A DNA stretch of 40,657 nt from an uncultured Eubacterium sp. (GCA_945939115.1 CAMEVC010000024.1:1-40657), one strand, 5' to 3'. Positions 7,659 to 16,181 are shown, counted from the first letter of the stretch. A program made the numbers and translations. The notes: generated by a model from the sequence alone, not told the origin.

Positions 7659-9527
7659 TTGATTTTTAATCCGGCTCAGAAGGAAGCAATACAACATAAT
7701 ACAGGTCCCTGCATGGTACTGGCAGGACCAGGCTCAGGAAAGACTGCGGTTCTTTCGAACAGGGTAAAGTATCTTATTGATAATTATGAGGTACATCCAT
7801 CAGATATCTTAGTAATCACATTTACTAAGGCGGCTGCTGTGCAGATGAAAGAACGTTTTCTTTCACTTTCAGAGGGAAGAGGAGCAGCAGTTACATTTGG
7901 AACATTTCATGCGGTGTTTTTTACTATTCTTAAGAATGCCTATAACTATTCTGCGAAGAGTATTATTACCTCAGATGTACAGCAGGACTATATAAGGGAG
8001 CAGATGTGTGCGTTAGAACTGGAATATGATGATGAGTCAGAGGCGGTGGCGGATATAATAGCGCAAATAAGCTGTGTGAAGAGTGGTAATGTTAATATTG
8101 ATACATATGAGTGTGGCATTATTCCACCGGAGAGTTTCAGGGTTATATTCAGGAATTATGATAGGATGTTAAGGAATAGAGGACTGCTTGATTTTGATGA
8201 TATGATTCTGATGTGTCTTGAGCTTCTGACACAGCGAGAGGATTACAGGAATGCGTGGCAGGACAGGTATAGATATATTCTGGTGGATGAATTTCAGGAC
8301 ATAAACCGGGCGCAGTTTGATGTCATCAGGTTGTTATCAGGTAAGTACAACAATTTGTTTGTTGTTGGAGATGATGACCAGAGTATATATGGCTTTCGTG
8401 GCTCTGACCCCGGTATAATGCTTCAGTTTTCAGATACATACAGTGATGCTAAAAGGATTGACCTTAACATTAATTACAGGTCTACAGGCAACATTGTATT
8501 AGCTGCAAAGTCAGTTATAGAGGAGAATGAGAAGCGTTTTTCTAAAGATATTGAGACAAACTCTGCGTGTGGTGAAGCAGTTGATATATATGAATTTATT
8601 AACCTGAATGATGAGAAGAAGTTTCTGGCAGAAGAGATAATAAGACTTAAGGAGGGTGGCATAGACTACAATGATATTGCTGTCCTTTCAAGAACTAACA
8701 TTGTGGGTAATCTGTATATGGCAAGACTTAAGGGAGAGGGAATTCCCTGTGTCAGTAATACAAGACAGGAAGATATTTATGACCACTGGATTGCTAAGGA
8801 TATTTTTTCTTATCTGAGGATTGCACAGGGGAGCAACAGCAGAAAGGATTTTTTGAGAATTATTAATAAGCCTCTGAGATATATAAAACGTTCCTATATC
8901 AGTGAACCTGTTGATATGGATGCACTGAAGATAGCATATACAGGCAATGTATCCATGTGTGAGCGTATTGACAGACTGATATTTGATATTAAACTCCTGA
9001 GGAATATGAGTCCCTTTGCCGCATTGAATTATATCCGTAAAGGAATTGGATATGATGAATATATAAGTAATTACATCTATGAACACAAGGCCAATAAAGA
9101 GGAGATTAATAATATTATATCGGAATTGCTTCACAGGGCAGAAAAATGCAATACTGTCAGAGAATGGCTTGAGGATGCAGAATCCTTATCTAATGATATA
9201 CAGACAGAGTGTAAGAGAGGTATATCCGATGAACATAAGGGAGGGGTTCATTTTCTTACTATGCACTGTTCTAAAGGGCTTGAGTACAAGGTCGTTTTTG
9301 TGACGGATGTGTGCGAGGGTATCATCCCGTATAATAAAGCTGTTCTTGAAGACCATATCGAGGAGGAGCGGCGGCTGTTCTATGTTGCAATGACTAGAGC
9401 GAAAGAAAAGCTGTATCTTATGTATCCTAAGCTAAGATACAATAAAGATACAGCCAGATCCAGATTCATTGAAGACATATTGACTACTCGTTATCCTCAT
9501 CTTCATACAGTTCTTCATACTCCATAG
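7659..9527 (+). CDS. UvrD/PcrA-family ATP-dependent DNA helicase (SF1A)
   Basis: 622 residues. Helicase motifs appear in order: Q-motif region FNPAQKEAI (3-11), Walker A GPGSGKT (23-29), motif Ia ITFTKAAA, Walker B ILVDEFQDIN, motif III VGDDDQSIYGFRG, motif IV INYRS, motif V LTMHCSKGLEYKVVF and motif VI VAMTRAKEKLYL. It is a 3'-5' DNA translocase by family, probably in repair or replication restart. It is roughly 100 residues shorter than typical PcrA/UvrD and ends soon after motif VI, without the C-terminal polymerase-binding extension, so I do not assign pcrA. The start is TTG, 8 bases after GAGGTG at 7645-7650. Its last 44 bases overlap the convergent DUF1292 gene. Confidence 0.92.
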   Translation: MIFNPAQKEAIQHNTGPCMVLAGPGSGKTAVLSNRVKYLIDNYEVHPSDILVITFTKAAAVQMKERFLSLSEGRGAAVTFGTFHAVFFTILKNAYNYSAKSIITSDVQQDYIREQMCALELEYDDESEAVADIIAQISCVKSGNVNIDTYECGIIPPESFRVIFRNYDRMLRNRGLLDFDDMILMCLELLTQREDYRNAWQDRYRYILVDEFQDINRAQFDVIRLLSGKYNNLFVVGDDDQSIYGFRGSDPGIMLQFSDTYSDAKRIDLNINYRSTGNIVLAAKSVIEENEKRFSKDIETNSACGEAVDIYEFINLNDEKKFLAEEIIRLKEGGIDYNDIAVLSRTNIVGNLYMARLKGEGIPCVSNTRQEDIYDHWIAKDIFSYLRIAQGSNSRKDFLRIINKPLRYIKRSYISEPVDMDALKIAYTGNVSMCERIDRLIFDIKLLRNMSPFAALNYIRKGIGYDEYISNYIYEHKANKEEINNIISELLHRAEKCNTVREWLEDAESLSNDIQTECKRGISDEHKGGVHFLTMHCSKGLEYKVVFVTDVCEGIIPYNKAVLEDHIEEERRLFYVAMTRAKEKLYLMYPKLRYNKDTARSRFIEDILTTRYPHLHTVLHTP

Positions 9528-9789
9528 CGTCAAGTTCCTCATCAAATGCTTCTGCGACTATTTCATATTCCTCATCTGATTCGATATTTTCAAGGACAGG
9601 CTCATTGTCTCCTTCAACTATATATCTGTAGAGGTAAACTTCTTCGTTGTCGGCTGCCTCACCCTCAAGTGGAAGAAGGGCGATGTAGTCCTTGTCACCA
9701 GCCGGGAATATGCGAATAATTGCACATTCGCATTCGGTATCGTCCTCGAGCATAAGTGTTACTGTGTTGTATTCCTGATTATTATCCAT
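9484..9789 (-). CDS. DUF1292 family acidic protein
   Basis: 101 residues, very acidic. The core with VTLMLEDDTECECAIIRIF...KDYIALLPL......EEVYLYRY is the DUF1292 (YrzB-like) pattern of small beta-rich Firmicutes proteins of unknown function. The C-terminal 35 residues are almost entirely Glu/Asp/Tyr. GGAG lies 5 bases upstream of the ATG on the minus strand. The 3' end overlaps the helicase gene by 44 bases, tail to tail. No function can be assigned. Confidence 0.87.
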   Translation of the reverse strand: MDNNQEYNTVTLMLEDDTECECAIIRIFPAGDKDYIALLPLEGEAADNEEVYLYRYIVEGDNEPVLENIESDEEYEIVAEAFDEELDAMEYEELYEDEDNE

Positions 9790-9831
9790 GATTACTCCAT
9801 TCTGCCTGTTTCAAGCGTTAATATTTTCTTT

Positions 9832-9860
9832 ACTCTAACAAATATTATGTACAAAAGCAA
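9832..9860 (-). promoter_or_regulatory. Promoter of the DUF1292 gene
   Basis: On the minus strand TTGCTT (9860-9855) and TAGAGT (9837-9832) are separated by 17 bases. The expected start near 9825 gives a leader of about 35 bases. Confidence 0.5.
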
Positions 9861-9880
9861 TGAAAAGAAAGAAAAAAGAC

Positions 9881-9909
9881 TTGCTATTTTATTATTTTAG
9901 GTGTATAGT
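9881..9909 (+). promoter_or_regulatory. Promoter of a short transcript
   Basis: TTGCTA at 9881-9886 and TATAGT at 9904-9909 are separated by 17 bases. It reads into the hairpin terminator at 9939-9976, with no open frame between. A perfect 12-base palindrome TTAATATATTAA (9919-9930) lies just past the predicted start and could be an operator. Confidence 0.5.
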
Positions 9910-9915
9910 GTACCC

Positions 9916-9976
9916 AAGTTAATATATTAAGTCGACGGGGACAATTTTAGCAGCATAGCTAGAATTGTCCTTTTTT
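9916..9976 (+). ncRNA. Candidate small RNA or attenuated leader ahead of the Lrp gene
   Basis: The interval runs from the predicted start of the 9881-9909 promoter to the T-tract of the terminator, about 60 bases. The terminator stem is GGACAATTTTAGC (9939-9951) with GCTAGAATTGTCC (9958-9970), one G-T pair, six-base loop, then TTTTTT. A second promoter for the Lrp gene lies downstream, which favours an independent short transcript. I recognise no known RNA family, and transcription attenuation of the downstream gene remains an alternative. Confidence 0.4.
9939..9976 (+). terminator. Rho-independent terminator of the short unit
   Basis: A 13-base stem (9939-9951 with 9958-9970) is followed by TTTTTT at 9971-9976. 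It cannot serve the helicase gene easily, since the divergent DUF1292 promoter region lies between. Confidence 0.85.
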
Positions 9977-9985
9977 GCATAATTA

Positions 9986-10014
9986 TTGACTATTATTTTT
10001 GCTTTGAATATAAC
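9986..10014 (+). promoter_or_regulatory. Promoter of the Lrp-family gene
   Basis: TTGACT at 9986-9991 and TATAAC at 10009-10014 are separated by 17 bases, giving a start near 10021 and a leader of about 27 bases. Confidence 0.75.
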
Positions 10015-10047
10015 AGAAATAGCTTTATCAACCCGGGAGGACTAATT

Positions 10048-10503
10048 ATGGACAAGATTGACAAGAAAATAATTACACTTTTACAGCAAAATGCAAGGAT
10101 GCCGCTCAAGGCTTTAGCAGAGAATGTATTTCTTTCATCACCGGCAGTTTCTGCAAGAATAGAAAGACTTGAAAAGGAAGAGATTATTGAAGGTTATGAA
10201 GTGAAAATTAATCAGCTAAAGCTGGGATATCATATAACAGCATTTATTAATCTGGAGGTCGCTCCGGTACAAAAACCGGATTTTTATCCATTTATCAAGT
10301 CATGCCCGAATGTAGTGGAGTGTAACTGTGTTACAGGCAATTATTCTATGCTTCTTAAGGTTATGTTTCCGAGTACAATGGAACTTGATACATTTATCGG
10401 GCAGTTACAGAAGTTTGGAAGGACAAGCACACAGATTGTTTTTTCTACTCCTGTTGCACCAAGAGGAATTGATGTAAATCAGGAAATGCCGACAGATAAT
10501 TAG
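10048..10503 (+). CDS. Lrp/AsnC family transcriptional regulator
   Basis: 151 residues, standard length. The N-terminal winged HTH starts MDKIDKKIITLLQQNARMPLKALAE and continues with SSPAVSARIERLEKEEII (about residues 30-50). The C-terminal RAM/ligand-binding domain has the strand-helix pattern with VVECNCVTGNYSMLLKV (about 91-107). Such proteins regulate amino-acid metabolism as oligomers, with effector binding in the RAM domain. GGGAGG at 10035-10040 is 7 bases from the ATG. The gene is monocistronic between its promoter and a terminator. Its targets cannot be read from sequence, though the palindrome at 9919-9930 could be an autoregulatory site. Confidence 0.93.
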   Translation: MDKIDKKIITLLQQNARMPLKALAENVFLSSPAVSARIERLEKEEIIEGYEVKINQLKLGYHITAFINLEVAPVQKPDFYPFIKSCPNVVECNCVTGNYSMLLKVMFPSTMELDTFIGQLQKFGRTSTQIVFSTPVAPRGIDVNQEMPTDN

Positions 10504-10539
10504 ATTTCATTAAAAATTCATAAATATTTAAGCAAATAG

Positions 10540-10574
10540 CACTGTCCCGGACTTGTGTCGGGGGCAGTGTTTTT
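10540..10574 (+). terminator. Terminator after the Lrp gene
   Basis: CACTGTCCC and GAC pair with GTC and GGGGCAGTG around a TTGT loop, interrupted by one G/G mismatch (10540-10569), followed by TTTTT at 10570-10574. Confidence 0.85.
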
Positions 10575-10618
10575 GTTATACTTTACTAAAATATTATGTT
10601 ATATGTATTGGAGGAGCC

Positions 10619-11554
10619 ATGAACAAAGTTACAGATATATTACAAAATGTCAGCAGTGTTATCATTGGCAAGAATGATGTCGCTGAACTTGTGATGACAA
10701 GTATTATTGCGGGTGGACATATTCTTTTGGAGGATGTTCCGGGAACAGGAAAGACCATGATGGCGAAAGCATTTGCCAGAAGCATAGATGGAGAGTTTTC
10801 AAGGATACAGTTTACTCCGGATCTTCTTCCTTCAGATATAACAGGTGTACATATTTTCAATCAGAAAGAAGCAGATTTTGTGTTTAGAAAGGGACCTGTT
10901 TTTGCAAATGTTATTCTTGCAGATGAGATTAACAGAGCTACTCCAAGAACCCAGTCAGCTCTTTTGGAATGTATGGAAGAACATCAGGTAACTGTAGATG
11001 GAGAATATTCTAAGCTTAATGAGCCGTTTATTGTTATTGCAACCCAGAATCCGATTGAGACGGCAGGAACATATCAGCTTCCGGAGGCTCAGCTTGATAG
11101 ATTTCTTATGAAGATAAATATGGGGTATCCGGGAAAGGATGATGAGGTACATATTCTTAACAGATTTTTAAAGAGTGACCCATCTAAGGAACTTAATTCT
11201 GTTGCAAGCTGCAATGATATCATTGATATGAGGCAAGAGGCTAAGAATGTATATATTCATCCGGTTCTTATTGACTATATTGTTGAGCTTGCGAGACAGA
11301 CAAGAGAGGTGGATAATGTGGCAATCGGAGTAAGTCCGAGAGGCACACTTGGAATGCTTAATGCAGCAAGGGCATATGCATATGTCAAAGGCAGAGATTA
11401 CGTTGTGCCGGAGGATATTAAGACTTTATCCGCCGCTGTATGGGCACACAGAATTGTGTTAAAGTCAGGATATATGAATAGAGATAATAATGAACAGATA
11501 ATTAAAGGAGTCGTTGAAAAAACTGCGGTTCCTACTGAAGAATGGACGAAATAA
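10619..11554 (+). CDS. MoxR-family AAA+ ATPase
   Basis: 311 residues. Walker A is in LLEDVPGTGKTMMAKAFA (about residues 39-52) and Walker B in ILADEINRATPRTQSALLECMEE. Sensor 1 lies in FIVIATQNPIE, and the sensor 2/lid region contains GVSPRGTLGML. MoxR ATPases act as chaperone-like remodelling factors for VWA-domain or DUF58 proteins. The ATG follows GGAGGAG at 10610-10616; longer in-frame starts run into the upstream terminator and are rejected. The gene overlaps the DUF58 gene by 13 bases, the usual MoxR-DUF58 pairing. Confidence 0.93.
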   Translation: MNKVTDILQNVSSVIIGKNDVAELVMTSIIAGGHILLEDVPGTGKTMMAKAFARSIDGEFSRIQFTPDLLPSDITGVHIFNQKEADFVFRKGPVFANVILADEINRATPRTQSALLECMEEHQVTVDGEYSKLNEPFIVIATQNPIETAGTYQLPEAQLDRFLMKINMGYPGKDDEVHILNRFLKSDPSKELNSVASCNDIIDMRQEAKNVYIHPVLIDYIVELARQTREVDNVAIGVSPRGTLGMLNAARAYAYVKGRDYVVPEDIKTLSAAVWAHRIVLKSGYMNRDNNEQIIKGVVEKTAVPTEEWTK

Positions 11555-12690
11555 TGAATGTATTGTTTATGTTTGCAGGTGTGCTTATTGTATACCTGAT
11601 TGTAAAACTTGTATTTCGTTATAACTGGAGTAAGGGACTTTCTGTTGATGTAATGTTTGATAAGAGTCATGCAGTCAAGGGCGAGACAAGGGAGCTTGTC
11701 GAGGTGGTGACTAATAACAAGAGGCTGCCTCTTCCCTGCATTAATCTTAAGTTCCAGATTGGCAGGGAATTAGTGTTTATCAATTCAGATACCAATTCAA
11801 GTGTTTCAGATAAGACATACCGCAATGATGTATTTTCATTTCTTGCTAATCAGAGGATAACAAGACGAATTCCTGTCAAATGTACAAGAAGAGGCGTGTT
11901 TAGAATCTCCGGACTTGAACTTACATTTTCAGGACCATTTATGAACGAAATAAATGTGATGAAATTTGATAATAACTGTGAGATTACAGTTTTTCCGAAA
12001 GCCGCAGAGGTCAATAGGCTCAACCCTGTAAACAGCAGAGTTATGGGGGAAATGGAGAGAAGAAAGTTTCTGTTAGAGGATCCTTTTGTTTTTCGGGGAA
12101 TAAGAGATTACAACAGCAATGACAGTCTTAAGAATGTCAATTGGAGGGCAACAGCACGAACGGGTAATCTTATGGTTAATGAATTTGATGAATCAGTAAG
12201 CCGTAATGTATGTATTCTCCTTAATCTTGAGGAGGATGGGGCATTAAGGTATGATTCTGTCAGTGAAGAAGCAATCAGTGTGGCTTCTGGCATGGCACAG
12301 ATGCTTATTGCACAGGGAGTCAGTGTATCTGTGATATGTAACGGAAGAGATATTGATACAGGAGAGCAGACTGTTATTACGAGAGGTTCCGGAATGGGAC
12401 ACCTCAATAATATTAACACTGCTTTGGCAAGAATAGACCTCGATATTCCTATGGAGGAATATTCAGATATGCTTACTCGTCTTATTATTGAAGGGAATCC
12501 AGACAGGCATAATGAGAATTGTGTGTATGTTGTTGTATCCGCCAGCCGCAGAAGGAAACTGCAGGAGGTATTGTCAGAGATTGTCGTAAAACAGGACGAT
12601 TTTATATGGATTGTACCCCATCTTCCAGGATGCGAATATGAACTTGAATACTGCAATATTACGCCAATAGGATGGAGCGTAAATAATTAG
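11542..12690 (+). CDS. DUF58 domain membrane-associated protein
   Basis: 382 residues. A hydrophobic N-terminal segment is at about residues 5-19. A beta-rich region follows with VKGETRELVEVVTNN. The diagnostic DUF58 block is FRGIRDYNSNDSLKNVNWRATARTGNLMVNEFDE (described in two pieces, about residues 180-213), and a VWA-like alpha/beta remainder follows (VCILLNLEE). It is the expected partner of the MoxR ATPase. ATG 11542 lies inside the moxR coding end, and ATG 11554 overlaps the moxR stop and is an alternative; no strong ribosome site is visible, so translational coupling is likely. The third gene starts 9 bases after the stop. Confidence 0.92.
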   Translation: MDEIMNVLFMFAGVLIVYLIVKLVFRYNWSKGLSVDVMFDKSHAVKGETRELVEVVTNNKRLPLPCINLKFQIGRELVFINSDTNSSVSDKTYRNDVFSFLANQRITRRIPVKCTRRGVFRISGLELTFSGPFMNEINVMKFDNNCEITVFPKAAEVNRLNPVNSRVMGEMERRKFLLEDPFVFRGIRDYNSNDSLKNVNWRATARTGNLMVNEFDESVSRNVCILLNLEEDGALRYDSVSEEAISVASGMAQMLIAQGVSVSVICNGRDIDTGEQTVITRGSGMGHLNNINTALARIDLDIPMEEYSDMLTRLIIEGNPDRHNENCVYVVVSASRRRKLQEVLSEIVVKQDDFIWIVPHLPGCEYELEYCNITPIGWSVNN

Positions 12691-12699
12691 GAGATTATT

Positions 12700-14067
12700 A
12701 TGGGAGAGTCAAAAAAGGCTTCAGACAACAACCAGACATTGAGAAATGTGCGTGTGTTAATTGATATACTCAGCCAGTGTACAGTGTATATTGCATTTGC
12801 TGCATTTATTATTCTTGGAGTGACACATAAAACTGCTGAATATATACCATATGCGTTTCTTGTGGCTGTGCCGGTTGTTGTTACATATTTTATAAGAAAA
12901 TATGTACATCCATTGTTCTTATTCACTATTATACATGTTGCTTTTGTTATTGGAGCAGTGCTGCTTGGAAGGACAGAAGCGGAGATGACGGCGTATTTTG
13001 TGAGTGTGCTTGTAGTGTGTATCCGTTCATTTGGAATAAGACTTGCAAATGTAAGAAAAACAGAATATATAAATACTTCCAGATTTAGTACTGATATAGA
13101 GGATGTCAGCGAGGATGAAAAGAAGGCGACACTTCAGGCTGGAGAAAGAATGTCAGTACTGTATTGTGTTGTTATGGTTATAGGAAGCATAACAGGTGCA
13201 GCAGTGGGAAGCAGGGTTTTAGTCAACATAGAAACTGTGCTGTTTGTTGTATTTGTGCTGCTTTCATTTGCAGGTAACCAGTTTAAAGAGCTTAATGAAA
13301 TGTTTATCAGCAATACAGGAAAATCAGAATTTCCTGCAAAAAGAATAACGGGAATCAATATAATTATGATTGTCGTAATATCAGGACTTATGATAATTGG
13401 AATGCTGGTGTTCTATAATGGAAAGTACGGTAATATATTTTCTGTGATGGGATCAGGAATAATGTTCCTCGTGAAATATTTGCTTAAGTTTCTGCTTACA
13501 ATCATGCATGAGAAGGATGAAGAGATAAGTATGCCGGAAGATCCAACAGATGCACCAGGAGAAGAAATTGGGGAAATACCAGATGATCTCTGGCAGGAGA
13601 ACAGTACGATGAGTGCATTGTTCACTGCATTTTCAGTTGTAGTTATTGTTGCTTTAGCAGGACTTGTTATTTACCTTATCTACAAATATGCCAGAAAGTT
13701 TAAGACTGCTAAAGATGATAATGGCGATGAGATAGAGTTTATCGGGAATAGCAGAAAAGAGGAACGAAGGATTAAAAAAGCCAGAAAACAGGCAGAGAAA
13801 GCTGATATACCAGTCAATGTGCAGTACAGAAGGGCATTTAAGAAGGCTGTTTTATCTGACAGGAAGAAAGAACATGACAATGAAAGTCTTATGAGTATGC
13901 AGCCGGAGGATATTACTAAGAGCAGAATTACTTCTGAAGCAGATACCGCAGCTAAGATTACAGGAGGATATGAGAAAGCCAGATATTCTGATAAGAACAT
14001 ATCGAAAGAAGAACTGGAATTTATGCTTGACTTTACGAAAAAGGACAATTATAATAAGCACATATAA
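12700..14067 (+). CDS. Multi-pass membrane protein with C-terminal DUF4129-like domain
   Basis: 455 residues. Hydrophobic segments occur at about 29-45, 50-66, 70-88, 94-110, 150-170, 177-193, 220-240, 247-267 and 308-330. The final cytoplasmic portion is basic and ends with MQPEDITKSR...AAKITGGYEKARYSDKNISKEELEFML, resembling the DUF4129 pattern that closes transglutaminase-like proteins in MoxR-DUF58 operons. No transglutaminase core (Cys-His-Asp) is present between the membrane region and that domain; residues 265-300 are only an acidic linker. I infer the usual third operon member in a form without the enzyme core. The promoter for leuA lies within the last codons of this gene. Confidence 0.8.
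   Translation: MGESKKASDNNQTLRNVRVLIDILSQCTVYIAFAAFIILGVTHKTAEYIPYAFLVAVPVVVTYFIRKYVHPLFLFTIIHVAFVIGAVLLGRTEAEMTAYFVSVLVVCIRSFGIRLANVRKTEYINTSRFSTDIEDVSEDEKKATLQAGERMSVLYCVVMVIGSITGAAVGSRVLVNIETVLFVVFVLLSFAGNQFKELNEMFISNTGKSEFPAKRITGINIIMIVVISGLMIIGMLVFYNGKYGNIFSVMGSGIMFLVKYLLKFLLTIMHEKDEEISMPEDPTDAPGEEIGEIPDDLWQENSTMSALFTAFSVVVIVALAGLVIYLIYKYARKFKTAKDDNGDEIEFIGNSRKEERRIKKARKQAEKADIPVNVQYRRAFKKAVLSDRKKEHDNESLMSMQPEDITKSRITSEADTAAKITGGYEKARYSDKNISKEELEFMLDFTKKDNYNKHI
14027..14055 (+). promoter_or_regulatory. Promoter of the T-box/leuA unit, inside the upstream gene
   Basis: TTGACT at 14027-14032 and a perfect TATAAT at 14050-14055 are separated by 17 bases. The promoter sits within the last 14 codons of the membrane protein gene; transcription would begin near 14062. 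Confidence 0.85.
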
Positions 14068-14089
14068 TAAGTAAATGCTATGAAGAGGA

Positions 14090-14363
14090 CTATTAGATAG
14101 GAACCAGAGTCAGAGAGCTGCCGGGTGGTGTGAGGCAGTGGAAGGAACTTATTGAACTCGCCTTGGAGCTGCTACCTGAAATCATTACAAGAGAGTGAGA
14201 AGTAGGAGTAGCCGGAAGCCAACCGTTATTGTGGACAGAATATAATACAAGTTTTTGTACGTATTCAGTGAGTGCATAGTATATCTATGAAGAAGAGTGG
14301 TAACGCGTGAGATTTTGTCTTTCGTCTCTTCGGGCTGTCAGCCCCGGGACGAAAGATTTTTTT
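14090..14363 (+). promoter_or_regulatory. Leucine T-box leader controlling leuA
   Basis: Stem I carries the AGAGAGCTGCC...GGCAGTGG portion (about 14112-14140) typical of T-box leaders. The specifier loop contains GAACTC, with the Leu codon CTC at 14157-14159. The conserved T-box AGAGTGGTAACGCG spans about 14294-14307; its TGGT would pair with the 3' end of uncharged tRNA carrying discriminator A. The terminator follows directly and competes with an antiterminator built from the T-box. Uncharged tRNA-Leu (GAG anticodon reading CTC) would thus permit readthrough into leuA. The specifier match with a leucine biosynthetic gene supports the assignment. Confidence 0.93.
14318..14363 (+). terminator. 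T-box conditional terminator
   Basis: TCTTTCGTC at 14318-14326 pairs with GACGAAAGA at 14348-14356, with a further GGGCT/AGCCC inner stem at about 14332-14344. TTTTTTT follows at 14357-14363. Confidence 0.92.
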
Positions 14364-14431
14364 ATGCTTACATTAATTAAGGCTTTTACTTATTAAGTTA
14401 ATATTATTTATTTTCTTTAGGAGGTTATGAG

Positions 14432-16096
14432 ATGTTTGATTACAGACAGTATGAAAGAGGCTATTTTATGCCACCGGTTAAATGTAATGACTGGGTGAAT
14501 AAGGAGTACATTGATAAGGCACCAATATGGTGTTCAGTTGATTTAAGAGATGGTAACCAGGCTCTTGTGGAACCTATGAGTCTTGATGAGAAGCTTGAAT
14601 TCTTTAAGATGCTTGTAGAGGTTGGCTTTAAGGAAATTGAAATCGGTTTCCCTGCTGCATCAGAGACAGAGTATGAATTCTGCCGTACACTTATTGAGAA
14701 GAATATGATTCCGGATGATGTTTCAATTCAGGTACTTACACAGGCAAGACCGCATATCATCAAGAAGACATTTGAAGCTGTAAAGGGCGCACCTAAGGCA
14801 ATTGTTCATGTGTATAATTCTACATCGCTTGCACAGAGAGAACAGGTATTCAAGAAAGATAAAGAGCAGGTTAAGCAGATTGCTATCGAAGGAGCTAAGC
14901 TTTTAAAGGAACTTGCAGAAGCAGATGGAGGTAATTTCCTCTTTGAATACAGTCCTGAGAGTTTCACAGGAACAGAGCCTGAATATGCTCTTGATGTATG
15001 TAATGCTGTTATTGATATCTGGCAGCCAACGGCGGATAAGAAGTGTATTATTAACCTTCCGGCTACAGTAGAGATGTCTCTTCCACATGTATTTGCAAGT
15101 CAGATTGAATATATGTCTAAGAATATGCACAATAGAGATAATGTTATTTTATCTCTTCATCCACATAACGACAGATCCACAGGTGTTGCAGATGCAGAGT
15201 TGGGTATTCTTGCAGGAGCAGACCGAATTGAAGGAACACTTTTTGGAAATGGTGAGAGAACAGGTAATGTAGACATAATTACGCTTGCTATGAATATGTA
15301 TATGCAGGGAGTTAATCCGGAACTTGATCTTTCAGACATGCCACATCTTGCAGAAGTATTTGAAAGACTTACCCAGATGAAGATAGATGATCGTCATCCA
15401 TGGTGTGGAAAGCTTGTGTTTGCAGCATTTTCAGGTTCACATCAGGATGCTATTTCTAAGGGTATGCACTACAGAGTTGAGAATGACCCTAACAAATGGA
15501 CTGTTCCATATCTTCCTATTAATCCTGAGGATGTTGGACGTACATATGATTCAGATGTTATCCGTATTAACAGCCAGTCAGGTAAGGGTGGTGTAGCTTA
15601 TGTACTTGAGCATAATTATGGAATGATTATTCCTAAGGCAATGAGAGAAGACCTTGGATATGCAGTTAAAGATGTATCTGATGTCAATCATAAGGAGCTT
15701 TCTCCTGATGAGGTACTTGAAATATTTGAGAGAAGATATAAGAAATATACTCCTGTATTCAAGATTACAGAGGTACATTTTAAGCAGATTGATGGTATCC
15801 AGACAATTGTTACTATTGAAGAGAATGGAGAGAGGAAGAATATTGAGGCCGGAGGTAACGGAAGACTTGATGCTGTAAGTAATGCACTTGCTAATCATTT
15901 TAATAAGCCATGCGACATATTCTGTTATGAGGAACATGCGTTAAAGAGGGGGTCAGACTCAAGTGCTATAGCGTATGTTGGTATTACAGGAGAAGATGGA
16001 AAGAGTTACTTTGGAATTGGTATTGACCATGATATTATCAGAGCTTCCATTGATGCTTTAGAGTCTGCCATGAACAGAAGCCTTGAAGGTAAATGA
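14432..16096 (+). CDS. leuA: 2-isopropylmalate synthase (long form)
   Basis: 554 residues, the length of the long (type 2) LeuA. It condenses acetyl-CoA with 2-oxoisovalerate, the first committed step of leucine synthesis. The TIM-barrel HMGL-like domain has the substrate/metal motif SVDLRDGNQAL (about 37-47) and the metal-binding LHPHNDRSTG, followed by GADRIEGTLFGNGERTGNVD. The C-terminal 130 residues form the LeuA allosteric domain through which leucine usually inhibits (GGNGRLDAVSNAL, SSAIAYVGI). GGAGG about 10 bases before the ATG is a good ribosome site. Expression is controlled by the leucine T-box upstream; no other leucine gene adjoins it. Confidence 0.96.
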   Translation: MFDYRQYERGYFMPPVKCNDWVNKEYIDKAPIWCSVDLRDGNQALVEPMSLDEKLEFFKMLVEVGFKEIEIGFPAASETEYEFCRTLIEKNMIPDDVSIQVLTQARPHIIKKTFEAVKGAPKAIVHVYNSTSLAQREQVFKKDKEQVKQIAIEGAKLLKELAEADGGNFLFEYSPESFTGTEPEYALDVCNAVIDIWQPTADKKCIINLPATVEMSLPHVFASQIEYMSKNMHNRDNVILSLHPHNDRSTGVADAELGILAGADRIEGTLFGNGERTGNVDIITLAMNMYMQGVNPELDLSDMPHLAEVFERLTQMKIDDRHPWCGKLVFAAFSGSHQDAISKGMHYRVENDPNKWTVPYLPINPEDVGRTYDSDVIRINSQSGKGGVAYVLEHNYGMIIPKAMREDLGYAVKDVSDVNHKELSPDEVLEIFERRYKKYTPVFKITEVHFKQIDGIQTIVTIEENGERKNIEAGGNGRLDAVSNALANHFNKPCDIFCYEEHALKRGSDSSAIAYVGITGEDGKSYFGIGIDHDIIRASIDALESAMNRSLEGK

Positions 16097-16127
16097 TTAA
16101 GATTATAACTAAATAACACATTGATAA

Positions 16128-16181
16128 AACTCATGTTACGATACACTTGGATAATACTGTGTGTCTGACATGAGTTTTTTT
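16128..16181 (+). terminator. Terminator after leuA
   Basis: AACTCATGT at 16128-16136 pairs with ACATGAGTT at 16168-16176. An inner GATACAC/GTGTGTC stem is also present, and a run of T's ends at 16181. Confidence 0.85.

Noticed and set aside
12108-12656. 182-residue minus-strand open frame
   Set aside because: It lies opposite the conserved DUF58 block; composition is that of a shadow frame.
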